Shown piece after piece: positions 35,964 through 44,137 of a stretch of 64,000 nt of DNA. The position numbers were made by a program, and so were the translations under genes. The stretch lies in NCBI RefSeq assembly GCF_000802245.2, contig NZ_CP021080.1, positions 4,960,001 to 5,024,000 on the forward strand. Direction: 5' to 3'. The stretch comes from Streptomyces pluripotens. GTDB lineage: Bacteria; Actinomycetota; Actinomycetes; Streptomycetales; Streptomycetaceae. Within the stretch, counting starts at the first letter, position 1, and every line of letters starts with the position of its first letter. Below the pieces are notes generated by a model. It had not been told where the DNA came from, did not search any database, and saw only the letters and a list, made by a program, of their open reading frames with translations.

Positions 35964-36006
35964 GTCAATCAAGGTTGACGGACGTCGAGTGTCAATGTAA
36001 GTTGAC
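35964..36006 (+). promoter_or_regulatory. tandem palindromic operators overlapping a leaderless promoter
   Basis: Two copies of GTCAA-N6-TTGAC lie at 35964-35979 and 35991-36006, 27 bp apart. TTGACG (35975-35980) and TAAGTT (35998-36003) make a -35/-10 pair with a 17-bp spacer. The expected transcription start falls on the A of the ATG at 36010. Both promoter hexamers lie inside the operators, so a bound repressor would block transcription. The HTH protein encoded next is the obvious candidate. Confidence 0.65.
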
Positions 36007-36009
36007 GAT

Positions 36010-36219
36010 ATGACGGAGGCAACCGATCTCGCCGCGCGTGCTGGCGACCGCGATCCGCGGGTGGGACTGCGCGCCGTGGCCGCGCTGCGCCGGCTGCTGG
36101 AGCAGTTGGAGGCGGTGCAGGTGCGCAGTGCGCGCAATCAGGGCTGGTCGTGGCAGGAGATCGCCGCGGAGCTCGGTGTCAGCAGGCAGGCCGTGCACAA
36201 GAAGTACGGGAGGCGTTGA
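36010..36219 (+). CDS. small helix-turn-helix regulator
   Basis: 69 residues. The C-terminal half is a clear HTH (GWSWQEIAAELGVSRQAVHKKY); the N-terminal half is one amphipathic helix (RAVAALRRLLEQLEAVQ) probably used for dimerisation. No effector domain is present. It has no ribosome binding site and starts on the predicted transcription start. It overlaps the next gene by one base (TGATG). It probably represses its own operon through the tandem palindromes. Confidence 0.85.
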   Translation: MTEATDLAARAGDRDPRVGLRAVAALRRLLEQLEAVQVRSARNQGWSWQEIAAELGVSRQAVHKKYGRR

Positions 36220-36782
36220 TGTTCGAGCGGTTCACGAAGGACGCCCGGTCCGTGGTCGACGGGGCGGTCGGGCACGCCGAGGAGAGTAGGGCAGGGCAGG
36301 TCCGCCCCGAGCACCTGCTCCTCGCGCTTTTCGACCCTGCGGGCGGCCGGGCGGCTTTCGCACTGTCCGCCCTGGGGCTCCCGGAGCGCCGGGAAGAGGT
36401 GCGGTGGACTTTGGCGGAAGCGCGGCGGCGGGCCGGACTGACCCAGGTCGAGGCGACTGCACTGGCCGGGCTGGGGATCGACGTGTCGGAGGTCGTGGCC
36501 CGGGTGGAGGAGGTGCACGGCGTCGGGGCGATGTCCGGCGGCCGAGGGGCCGGAGGCTGGCGGCCGGGGCGCCGGCTGTCCTTCAGTCGGGGAGCGAAGA
36601 GCGTGCTGGAGAGATCCCTGCGGGAAGCTCTCGCCCGGCACGACCGGCACATCGGTGATGACCATCTGCTCTTGGCGCTCACCGTCCTGCCCGGGGTGGC
36701 GGCGGAGGCGCTGGCCGAGCACGGGGTGACATATGAGGCGGTGGTGAGGGTGTTGTACGGGGGTGGGGCGAAGGCGGGGTGA
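36219..36782 (+). CDS. Clp N-terminal (double Clp repeat) domain protein
   Basis: 187 residues containing two Clp-N repeats: FERFTKDARSVVDGAVGHAEE...VRPEHLLLALF (first) and FSRGAKSVLERSLREALARHDRHIGDDHLLLAL (second). No ATPase domain is present, so it is not an unfoldase itself. Stand-alone ClpN proteins may act as adaptors or as partners of the accompanying HTH regulator, a common Streptomyces pair. Translation is coupled to the HTH gene by TGATG. Confidence 0.88.
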   Translation: MFERFTKDARSVVDGAVGHAEESRAGQVRPEHLLLALFDPAGGRAAFALSALGLPERREEVRWTLAEARRRAGLTQVEATALAGLGIDVSEVVARVEEVHGVGAMSGGRGAGGWRPGRRLSFSRGAKSVLERSLREALARHDRHIGDDHLLLALTVLPGVAAEALAEHGVTYEAVVRVLYGGGAKAG

Positions 36783-36905
36783 GGGTGCTCTCGCCCGCTT
36801 GGCCCTTTGCCCGGCCCGTCGGTAGCCCGCCTGAATCGACAGGGCGGCCGGGGGCGGGCGGCGCGGCGTCTTGTCCGCCTGCTCCCGGTCGCTCTGGGGG
36901 CGGGG

Positions 36906-37970
36906 TCAGGCGTCCGGGTGGTGAAGCGCCGCTGTGATGCGGGCCGCCGCCGCCGACAGATGGTGGCGGGCGCTACGGAACTGGGCGCCGGTGACACCGT
37001 GGTCGCGGGCCGTATCGCGGATGTCGTCGCGGAAGCGGTCCAGCAGGCGGTCCAGGTCGCGCGCCGGGTCGCCGGTGAAGTCCTCGTGGGCCCAGGAGGG
37101 CTCGTACTCCACCGGGAAGTCCTTTGGGGTGGACGAATAGTGTGGTTCCGTGGCGGGGGCGGTCTGCGTCGCACTCTTTGAAGTGCGGTTGCCGTCGTCG
37201 CCCTTGCCGGTTCTCGTGCCGAAGTCCTTGCCCAGCTCGCCGAATTCCTTCGCCAGTTCGGCCAGGCCCTCGCTGACGGCCGACGGCCAGTCGCCGCGCG
37301 TGAGGTGGTCCTGGACTCGGCCCTGGACCCGTCGAGCGATGCGCTGCATCTCCTCCTGTGCCTGGGCCCGTGCCCGCGCCTGGGCCTCCTGGGCCTGACG
37401 GCGGGCCTGCTGGGCTTCCTCGCGGGCCCGGCGGCTCTCGTCCTTGGCGCGGCGGGCCTGCTCCTTCCACTCCTGCCTGACCCGGCGCATCTCCTCCTTG
37501 GCCGCGCGCAAGGCCTCTTTGTCGTCGATGTCGCCCTGCTCGCCGGAGGGGCCCGCCGTGCCGGCCGGTGTCCCGGTGCCCCGGCGGGCCGCGGAGGCCG
37601 CCGCTCGCATCTCGCGGCGCAGGTCGCCGGCCGCGCCGCGTACGTCGGCCTTGATCTCGGCGGCGAGTTCCGCGACCGACTCGCGAATCTCCAGCTCCAG
37701 GTCGGCCAGTTCACCGCTCCGGTCGGCCAGTTCGGCACGGCCCGCATCCGTGATGGCGTACACCTTGCGACCGCCTTCGGTGGTGTGCCGGACCAGGCCT
37801 TCGGCCTCCAGCTTGGCCAGCCGGGGATAGACCGTGCCGGCCGAGGGGGCGTACAGCCCCTGGAAGCGTTCTTCCAGAAGCCTGATCACCTCGTAGCCAT
37901 GGCGGGGTGCCTCGTCGAGCAGCTTGAGCAGGTAAAGGCGCAGGCGGCCGTGGGCGAAGACGGGGGGCAT
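36906..37970 (-). CDS. PadR-family transcriptional regulator with long coiled-coil C-terminus
   Basis: 354 residues. The winged helix lies at 10-90 (RLYLLKLLDEAPRHGYEVIRLLEERF, APSAGTVYPRLAKLEAEGLV, RKVYAITDAGRAEL). It is followed by about 150 residues rich in Arg/Glu/Ala/Gln forming a long coiled coil, and an acidic end (DLDRLLDRFRDDIRDTARDHG). Typical PadR proteins are 110-190 residues, so the tail is unusual, though known from Streptomyces DUF4097-linked versions. It follows the DUF4097 gene by one base (TGACATG). Confidence 0.88.
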   Translation of the reverse strand: MPPVFAHGRLRLYLLKLLDEAPRHGYEVIRLLEERFQGLYAPSAGTVYPRLAKLEAEGLVRHTTEGGRKVYAITDAGRAELADRSGELADLELEIRESVAELAAEIKADVRGAAGDLRREMRAAASAARRGTGTPAGTAGPSGEQGDIDDKEALRAAKEEMRRVRQEWKEQARRAKDESRRAREEAQQARRQAQEAQARARAQAQEEMQRIARRVQGRVQDHLTRGDWPSAVSEGLAELAKEFGELGKDFGTRTGKGDDGNRTSKSATQTAPATEPHYSSTPKDFPVEYEPSWAHEDFTGDPARDLDRLLDRFRDDIRDTARDHGVTGAQFRSARHHLSAAAARITAALHHPDA

Positions 37971-37971
37971 G

Positions 37972-38952
37972 TCAGAGCACCTTCTTGTCGGTCGTGCCGT
38001 CGGTCGGGGCGCCGGTGGCGTCGGCGCCCCGACCGGAGACGGAATTGTCCCCCGCCCCGGCCTGTGCACTCTCGGTCGGGTCGGACGCCGGGCCGGTGCT
38101 GGGCTTCCGCGACGGTTCGGCCTCCCGGAGGGTGTCCTCTTCGCCTTCCCGGGACGGGCGGCGCAGTAGGGCGATCGAGCCGGAGACCGTGGTCGCCCGG
38201 AGTCTGCCGGTGCCCGCGCCGAGCCGACCGGTGATCTTGTGCGTGCCCCACTGGCCGTGCACCCGAAGTCCGTCGAAGGCGTTGGAGATCGTGCCGCTCG
38301 CCGTGTTCGCCTCCACCTCGGCGTCCGCCGGATGTGGCAGGCGGATGGCGATCTCGCCGGAGACGCTGGTGAGGCTGACCTGTGTGGGTCCGTCCGGATC
38401 CAGGTCGATCATCATCGAACCACTGACGGAGTCCGCACGGACAGAGGGGCCGGACCCCTCGACCACGGTCAGGTCTCCCGAGACCGAGTTGAACCGGAGA
38501 TCACCGGTGACCGCCTGGGCCTCCAGATTTCCCGAGACGGTATCTGCACGGACCGGACCCGAGAGGCCGACCAGGGTGGTGTCGCCGGTCACTCCCTTGA
38601 CCACCGCAGGACCGCGGATACCGGAGACGACGGCGCCGGCGCCGACCACGCCCACCTCCACGCAGGTGTCGGCGGGGACCGCGAGGGAGACGACGGCGCT
38701 GCGCCGCCAGCCCTTGCGGTCGAGCCATTTCAGGAAGCCCTTCCAGGGCAGATCGTCGTAGGCCACCGTGAGGGTGCCGTGCTTCTGGGTGACCACCAGA
38801 GGGGGGCCTTCGAGCTCCGAGACCTCCAGGCGCGCGGAAGCCTCGTCCGTGCCCACCACGTTCACCGTGCCGTTCACGATGCGGACCTTGAGGTCGCCTA
38901 CCGGGATGTCGAACGTCAGCTTCTGGGGCTCGGTGACGGACCACTCGGACAT
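37972..38952 (-). CDS. DUF4097 beta-helix-like protein
   Basis: 326 residues. Repeated SVSGDLTV/ DTVSGNLEAQAVTGDLRF type strands form a right-handed beta-solenoid as in DUF4097/DUF4098 (adhesin-like) proteins. There is no signal peptide, so it is cytoplasmic. The C-terminal 70 residues are charged and low-complexity. It is the first gene of an operon with the PadR regulator, and two operator-like palindromes lie upstream. Confidence 0.87.
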   Translation of the reverse strand: MSEWSVTEPQKLTFDIPVGDLKVRIVNGTVNVVGTDEASARLEVSELEGPPLVVTQKHGTLTVAYDDLPWKGFLKWLDRKGWRRSAVVSLAVPADTCVEVGVVGAGAVVSGIRGPAVVKGVTGDTTLVGLSGPVRADTVSGNLEAQAVTGDLRFNSVSGDLTVVEGSGPSVRADSVSGSMMIDLDPDGPTQVSLTSVSGEIAIRLPHPADAEVEANTASGTISNAFDGLRVHGQWGTHKITGRLGAGTGRLRATTVSGSIALLRRPSREGEEDTLREAEPSRKPSTGPASDPTESAQAGAGDNSVSGRGADATGAPTDGTTDKKVL

Positions 38953-38980
38953 GGGGCCTCCTGGGCTCTCTTCGGCCGCG

Positions 38981-39022
38981 ACACGTCATATCGCGTCCCC
39001 TGTCAAACACGATATATCGTGG
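38981..39022 (-). promoter_or_regulatory. operator region of the DUF4097-padR operon
   Basis: CACGATATATCGTG (39008-39021) is a perfect 14-bp palindrome. A related but degenerate copy, ACACGTCATATCGCGT, lies at 38981-38996, 26 bp away. On the minus strand TTGACA follows the palindrome directly and may be the -35. The PadR protein of the same operon is the likely binder. Confidence 0.6.
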
Positions 39023-39626
39023 CCATCGGAAGTCAAGGCGCTCTTTCGCGTGAGTACATACGGCCTATCTCGGACGATGTGCGGGTGAACCGCCTGGCGT
39101 GCGGCCAGGCCGACGGACGTGTTCTCGGGTGGGCCGCACGCCAGGCGGGGTGCGATGGATCGAGGACGCGGGGTGGTGGAAGCCCGTGTGCGCCGAGGGC
39201 GCCGCCGGGATGGGCGGGATGCCGGGGAGCGGCCGAGGTGAACCCCGGCGGGGCGGGGCGCTCGGGCCCTGGGTCCTGTGGCTCGGAGATCCGTGGGGCC
39301 GCTGACTGCCGGTGGTTCAGCTGGGGGCGGGAGCGACGATGATCGAGTGGGCGCTGCGCCGATGTAGCGCGGGGTGGGTTGTGGCGGGGGCGCTGCTCCT
39401 GGCGCACGGGGCGCTGAGCACCGCGTACGGGGAGCTGCGCCGGCGCGGGTGACCCCGTGCGCCGGGAGCGTGGCTCGAACGGCCCGGCCGATCGGCCCGG
39501 TGGCGGGTGCCCCTCCGGGGGCTGGGAGGCGCCGGACGGCAGGCCCCGCGCCGGAGCGCCCGGACGATCTGAGACGCTGTCCCTGACGCCGTCATCGACC
39601 CGGACGCAATGCAGGAGACGCACCCC
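39023..39626. other. 604-bp region with at most one very small gene
   Basis: No recognised gene except a possible 37-codon membrane peptide at 39339-39452. Several long antisense-type frames here are low-complexity Arg/Pro/Gly products of high GC. Confidence 0.4.
39339..39452 (+). CDS. possible 37-residue membrane peptide
   Basis: ATG at 39339 follows GGGCGGGAG. The peptide begins MIEWALRRCSAGWVVAG and continues with ALLLAHGALSTAYGELRRRG, that is one hydrophobic helix flanked by arginines. It is too short to be sure, and it stands alone between the PadR/DUF4097 operator and the next small gene. Confidence 0.35.
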   Translation: MIEWALRRCSAGWVVAGALLLAHGALSTAYGELRRRG

Positions 39627-39824
39627 ATGTACTTCACCGACCGCGGTATCGAGGAGTTGGAGAAGCGGCGCGGCGAGGAAGAGGTCACCTTCGAGTGGCT
39701 TGCCGAGCAGCTGCGCATCTTCGTGGACCTCAATCCGGACTTCGAGGTGCCCGTCGAGAGGCTGGCCACGTGGCTCGCCCGCCTCGACGACGAGGACGAC
39801 GAGGCGGGCGAGGACGACGAGTAG
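39627..39824 (+). CDS. DUF6104-like small acidic protein
   Basis: 65 residues: MYFTDRGIEELEKRRGEEEV, then FEWLAEQLRIFVDLNPDFEVPVERLATWLARL split by no obvious domain border, and an Asp/Glu-only tail. Such short proteins of Streptomyces have no known function. GGAG lies 10 nt before the ATG at 39627; an upstream in-frame ATG at 39609 is less likely. Confidence 0.75.
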   Translation: MYFTDRGIEELEKRRGEEEVTFEWLAEQLRIFVDLNPDFEVPVERLATWLARLDDEDDEAGEDDE

Positions 39825-40381
39825 GCCGGGGCGCCCGGAGGGCAGCTCCGGTGTCCGGTCCGTGCCGGTCCTCGACGTCTTCCGGAGCCTGGGCGGGAGC
39901 ACGTCCCGTTGCCGGATCCGCGTCCGGCCGCACACCGCGGCACCCGGCTCGACCGAGGACGGCTCCCACGCTCCTGGGGCGCTGGGCCGGGGTCTGGCCG
40001 CCGATCGCCGCAACAGGGTCGCGTACCCGTTGCCCGGCGCTGCGGCCCAGCCCGGTCATCGGCTCCGCGCTCGGCAGCGACAGATGGACGGGTGGGCGGG
40101 TGGAGCGTCCGCGGCACGGGAAACTGACGTTCCCCGTGCCGGTGTCTGTGCCAGCGGCGGTCACGGCACCCATCCGTGCGGGCCGGAAGGCACCCGAGTG
40201 CGGTCGATCGACGGTGGCTCACGGCCCCTATCCACCCCGGCGATACACTGCCTGGCGCTGCCTGGCGCTGCCTGGCGCGTCACAGCACGGTCACTTGCCC
40301 ACAACGGGAACCCCGTGAGATCCGCGCGGCGTCCCCGGGGTTGAACCAACGGCACGAAATTCCCTGTGGGGGGCGGTTGTC
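39825..40381. other. 557-bp gap before the accessory block, with a short tandem repeat
   Basis: No gene is recognised. A 10-bp unit CTGCCTGGCG is repeated three times at 40249-40278, about 100 bp before the zinc-ribbon gene. GGGGGGCGG directly precedes that gene as ribosome binding site. Confidence 0.45.
40249..40278. repeat. three tandem copies of a 10-bp unit
   Basis: The unit CTGCCTGGCG occurs three times head to tail without mismatch, upstream of the zinc-ribbon gene. Function unknown; it may be a replication-slippage product. Confidence 0.7.
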
Positions 40382-41041
40382 ATGAGCACCGAGATCTACT
40401 TCAGCAACAACTACCGCGACCTGTGTGTCGAGCACGGCACCGGTGCGGGTTTCCAGTTCGAGTTCTCCTGCTCCCGCTGCTACGACACCTGGCGCTCGCC
40501 GTTCGAGTCCTTCCGGGCCGGGCAGATGGCCGGTTGGCTGTCGCGTGGGGTCAACGCCGCATGGTCGTTCATCGGCGGCGCCGGACGTGGTGTGTCCGCC
40601 GCCGCGGACGGTTTGGCGGGAGCGAGTTTCGGTACGCAGCGGGACGCGGCGTTCACCCGCGCCATAGAGAACGCACAGGGCCACTTCAACCGCTGCCCGC
40701 GCTGCACCGACTACGTCTGTGCCCGTTGCTGGAACGCGGAGCACGGCCTCTGCCTGAACTGCTCGCCGGACACCGCCGCCGAGGCGCAGGCGGCGCAGCA
40801 GCGGGGGCTGAACGACATGGTCGCCCAGCGTGCCTATGACGCGGGCCAGCAGCGTGGCGGCACATACGACGTCACCACCCCGCGTCAGCTGGTCTGCCCC
40901 AACTGCCGTACCGAGACCCGTGGCAGCGCCTTCTGCCCGGGCTGCGGACACCGTCTCGCCCAGACCACGAGTTGCTCGGCGTGCGACGCCGCCCTTCCGG
41001 AGGGCGCCGCCTTCTGCCCCGCCTGCGGCGCCCAGCGGTGA
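40382..41041 (+). CDS. multi-zinc-ribbon protein
   Basis: 219 residues with five visible Cys pairs or ribbons: FSCSRCYDTW, FNRCPRCTDYVCARCWN, GLCLNCSPD, then the C-terminal pair of classical zinc ribbons LVCPNCRTETRGSAFCPGCGHR and SCSACDAALPEGAAFCPACG. A Gly/Ala-rich helix (GWLSRGVNAAWSFIGGAGRG) between them could be amphipathic. No enzyme motif. It lies just upstream of the vWA-MoxR-type genes on the same strand and may be part of that system. Confidence 0.85.
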   Translation: MSTEIYFSNNYRDLCVEHGTGAGFQFEFSCSRCYDTWRSPFESFRAGQMAGWLSRGVNAAWSFIGGAGRGVSAAADGLAGASFGTQRDAAFTRAIENAQGHFNRCPRCTDYVCARCWNAEHGLCLNCSPDTAAEAQAAQQRGLNDMVAQRAYDAGQQRGGTYDVTTPRQLVCPNCRTETRGSAFCPGCGHRLAQTTSCSACDAALPEGAAFCPACGAQR

Positions 41042-41122
41042 GGCGGGCGCCCGGGCCGTGGGCGCGCACCATCATCCGGGACGCTTTGGAGGCGGGGGAC
41101 GGCCACCAGCCGTATCGTCCTC

Positions 41123-41152
41123 TCCCCCTCCCCCTCCCCCTCCCCCTCCCCC
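41123..41152. repeat. hexanucleotide repeat (TCCCCC)x5 before the Trypco1 gene
   Basis: T residues at exact 6-bp intervals from 41123 to 41147 separate runs of five C. The complementary strand is (GGGGGA)x5, able to form a G-quadruplex. It ends 46 bp before the chosen start of the next gene, within the likely promoter or leader. Confidence 0.9.
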
Positions 41153-41197
41153 TTCCCGGGAGTTAACCTTCTCCTCCCAGCGGTGAACGGGGGCGTC

Positions 41198-41641
41198 ATG
41201 ACCGGCGGAGTCGAGCGCATACGCCTGGACGACGGGACCGTCGTCTGGGCCAGGGTGGGGGCGGCGCACGAGGGCGTGTCGGGCGGGCCGCGCGACGCGG
41301 GCTACGACTGGGGCTACGAGGGGGAGTACCGGGACACTTCGCTCGGCGACCGCATCGTCGACATGGCGGGCGGCCTGGCCGACACGGTCGGTGGTGTCGT
41401 GCGCTCCCTGCGCGCCGGTCTGAACACCCCGGCCCCGGTGGAGGTCTCCGTCAGCTTCGGGATCGAACTGACGGCGCAGTCCGGCAAGATCGTGAGCGTC
41501 ATCGCGGAGGGCGGCGGCAAGTCCTCCCTGACGGTGTCCCTGACCTGGACGGAACCGGCTTCGGCGGCGGGCGGTGCGGACCCCGCAGCGCCCGGCGGTA
41601 GTGCGGCACCCCCCGGACCGCCGGCCTCCGGTGCCGTATGA
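41198..41641 (+). CDS. CU044_2847 / Trypco1 (trypsin-co-occurring) domain protein
   Basis: 147 residues. The core reads VERIRLDDGTVVWARV at the start and PVEVSVSFGIELTAQSGKIVSV with GGGKSSLTVSLTWTEP at the end, the beta-sheet pattern of the CU044_2847 family. A helix (GDRIVDMAGGLADTVGGVVRSL) lies between. The tail is Pro/Ala/Gly-rich. These proteins sit next to trypsin-like proteases and are thought to be their targets or partners. ATG at 41198 has GGGGG 5 nt upstream; a GTG at 41183 is possible. Its stop overlaps the protease start (ATGA). Confidence 0.88.
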   Translation: MTGGVERIRLDDGTVVWARVGAAHEGVSGGPRDAGYDWGYEGEYRDTSLGDRIVDMAGGLADTVGGVVRSLRAGLNTPAPVEVSVSFGIELTAQSGKIVSVIAEGGGKSSLTVSLTWTEPASAAGGADPAAPGGSAAPPGPPASGAV

Positions 41642-43950
41642 GCGCCTTCGCCGAGATGGTGCGCCCCTCCCTCGCGCGCATCGGCGCAACGGGTGACGGG
41701 TATGCAACGGACCGTGACCCGTACTGGGGGTCCGGGTTCTTCATAGCCCCGGGCTGGCTGTTGACCTCCGCTCATGTCGTGGGGAAGGGGGGAGCCGGGG
41801 CGTGCCGAGGGGAGAGCGCGATGAGCGTGACCTGGCAGGAGCGCACCGCCGCCGACGCCCGGCAGGAGCCCGCCGTCGACCCCTGGCGGGAGCGCACCGG
41901 CACCGGAACCGCCGTACTTGTCGCACCCGGTCCGCAGGACTCGCGGTCCCTGCGCGATCCCTGGCCGTTCCCCGATCTGGCGCTCGTGAGAGTGAGCGGT
42001 GCCGACGACGTGCCGTGCCTCTGGCTCGGCGACCGGGAGGCGGGACCACGGACCCCGCTCGGGTTGTACGGCTGGTCCGTGCAGACAGGTGAGCTGGGTC
42101 TCCGGAACGGCACCGGTGAACTCGCCGGCTCCGACGCGCGAGCCCTGCTACTCGCCGGGAGCCAACCGGTCGGCGGGCTGTCCGGCGGGCCCGTGCTCGA
42201 CCTGCGGCAGGGCTCCGTGATCGGAGTGATCAAGGGCCGGCGCCGGGAGGAGGGCGTCGCCGTTCCGGTCACCGCACTGTGCGAGCTGCTGGACCAGCGC
42301 GAGTCGCGCCGGGCGGTGCGCGAGGTGCTGCGTGCTCACGACCTGTACCACGCGAGCCGTCTGGGCTCCCGCTCCGCGCACCCGGACTGGGCCACCTTCC
42401 GGGCCGCCCTGCCCGGACACGTGCCGTCGGCCTCCGCGGTCGGCGTGGAGCTGCGGACGCGGCTGTACGGCCATCTCGCGCAGTTGCCACCGCCGTCCGG
42501 AGCCGGTGAGGTCGTCCACCTCGTGGAGGACGTGAAGGAGAGGGTGTGCGGCGAACGCCTGCACTCGCTGCTGGTCCGGAACGTACGGACCTGGCGTGAG
42601 GGCGCCGCGCTGCTGTACGGACTGCGCGCGCTGGAGCCCGGCGGCGGCGGGACGCTGGTCGACCTCGACGCCGTGCTGGTGTACGCGGCGATGGTGGCCC
42701 GCAGGGCTGCCGGGGGACGCGCCGGACGGGTGGACCGTGAACGGCTGCGGGCGTTTACTACCTGGATCAACGCGCAGGCCGCGGGGCACCGGAGCTGGGC
42801 GGTCGGCGAGGCCATTCGCGCGCTGCTGGACGGGGTCAGCGGCCCCACCGGCTGGCGCGAAGCGGCCGGTGGGGCCGCTGAGGCGCCCGCCGGGAGCGTC
42901 TGCGTGGAACCGACGAGGCTGGTGGGCGGGGCGTTCGCCGCCCGGACCGATGTCCTCGTCAAGGTCGGCGCGGAGACGTACGGCCGGCATCCCTGGAGCG
43001 TGCAGCTGATCTACGACGGCAAGGACGTCACCCCGGTGGACGCGGATGAGCGCGGTGTGCCCGCCGAGGAGTTGGCCCGGGTACTGCGGGAGCCGCTCGC
43101 CAGGGCGCTCAGCCAGGGCGATCACGGTGAGCATCTCGCCGCCGTAGAAGTGTTCCTGCCCCGCAGACTGTTCGACCTGCCCGTGGACGAGTGGCAGCTG
43201 CACCCCGGTCCGCCCGGCGGCAGCCCGGGTTCCGGTTCCGTTCCCGGCCGACACCCCGAAGCCCGGGAATCCGTGCGCGACGCCGATCGGGACGGGCGCG
43301 GTGCCGCCGGCACCGCCGTCGCCGTCGCCGATGACCTGGACGACGACTTTGAGGGCGACTTCGAGGACGACCTGGACGACGAGCGGGCCCTGCCGCTCGG
43401 GATGCGGCGGACGGTCGTCATCCGGGAGATCCGGCGCAACGGCCGTGAACCCTCCCCGGAGTGGCGGCGGCGGTGGAAGGGCGCGCTGCAAGGGCCGCTG
43501 GCGCACGGCACCCTGCACGGGCGGTCCCCCGCCGAGGGGCACCTGGCGGGGACCCGCGCCGGGGGCAGGTATCCGTTCTACGGCGTGCTGTCGGCGATGG
43601 GTGACGCGCGTGTGCCGGTCTACTGCGGTCCGGTCGGCCGCGGTGAGGGGTATGCGGCGATGAGGGACGCGCTGAGGTCGGGGCATCCGGTGGTGCTGTG
43701 GCGCCGCGACCGGCATGATCACGAGGAGTGCCGGGACTTCCACCGACAGGCAGCCGACCTGCTGGAGCTCGCCCGGCACGCCGACGGGCTGCACGGCCGG
43801 GTCCGTGAACTGCGCATCCGTCTCGCTGATCCCGCTACCGCCCGCGCCCATGGACTGCGCGGCAAGATCGCCGTGCTGATCGACCCGCCCGACCGGCCAC
43901 CGTACGGGGCCGAGACGATGCGCCCGCCACCCGCCGCACCTGACGACTGA
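41638..43950 (+). CDS. trypsin-like serine protease fused to a VMAP-type C-terminal domain
   Basis: 770 residues. The protease (1-230) has the full triad: His46 in LLTSAHVV, Asp113 in FPDLALVRV and Ser182 in GGLSGGPVLD. No signal peptide is visible, so it acts inside the cell. A helical middle domain (about 230-390) and the C-terminal VMAP-C region (about 420-760, with HPWSVQLIYDGKDVTP, VEVFLPRRLFDLPVDEWQL, VVLWRRDRHDH, KIAVLIDPPDRPP) follow, split by an acidic linker. VMAP proteins link effector proteases to MoxR-vWA sensors. It is coupled to Trypco1 by ATGA. Confidence 0.9.
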   Translation: MSAFAEMVRPSLARIGATGDGYATDRDPYWGSGFFIAPGWLLTSAHVVGKGGAGACRGESAMSVTWQERTAADARQEPAVDPWRERTGTGTAVLVAPGPQDSRSLRDPWPFPDLALVRVSGADDVPCLWLGDREAGPRTPLGLYGWSVQTGELGLRNGTGELAGSDARALLLAGSQPVGGLSGGPVLDLRQGSVIGVIKGRRREEGVAVPVTALCELLDQRESRRAVREVLRAHDLYHASRLGSRSAHPDWATFRAALPGHVPSASAVGVELRTRLYGHLAQLPPPSGAGEVVHLVEDVKERVCGERLHSLLVRNVRTWREGAALLYGLRALEPGGGGTLVDLDAVLVYAAMVARRAAGGRAGRVDRERLRAFTTWINAQAAGHRSWAVGEAIRALLDGVSGPTGWREAAGGAAEAPAGSVCVEPTRLVGGAFAARTDVLVKVGAETYGRHPWSVQLIYDGKDVTPVDADERGVPAEELARVLREPLARALSQGDHGEHLAAVEVFLPRRLFDLPVDEWQLHPGPPGGSPGSGSVPGRHPEARESVRDADRDGRGAAGTAVAVADDLDDDFEGDFEDDLDDERALPLGMRRTVVIREIRRNGREPSPEWRRRWKGALQGPLAHGTLHGRSPAEGHLAGTRAGGRYPFYGVLSAMGDARVPVYCGPVGRGEGYAAMRDALRSGHPVVLWRRDRHDHEECRDFHRQAADLLELARHADGLHGRVRELRIRLADPATARAHGLRGKIAVLIDPPDRPPYGAETMRPPPAAPDD

Positions 43951-44137
43951 CTCCGTCAGTTGCCCGCCGCTGCCGCCGAACCGATCGTCAACTCGCATGG
44001 TTCGTACGGTCGTTCGTCGGGCAGTCAGGTGGGCATCAGACGCCCCGAACCTCGGCGGACACGGTCGGCGGGCGGTAGCCTCGTACGTCGGACGGCCGGG
44101 CCCGCTGCATGATCACCAGAGCCGGGAGGAGCCCAAG

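Noticed and set aside
40249..40278. Tandem repeat as a possible CRISPR array
   Set aside because: The units are 10 bp and directly abutting with no spacers, and no cas genes are in the window.
42300..43998. Minus-strand frames opposite the VMAP protease as separate genes
   Set aside because: They lack motifs and start sites, while the plus-strand protein has an intact catalytic triad.
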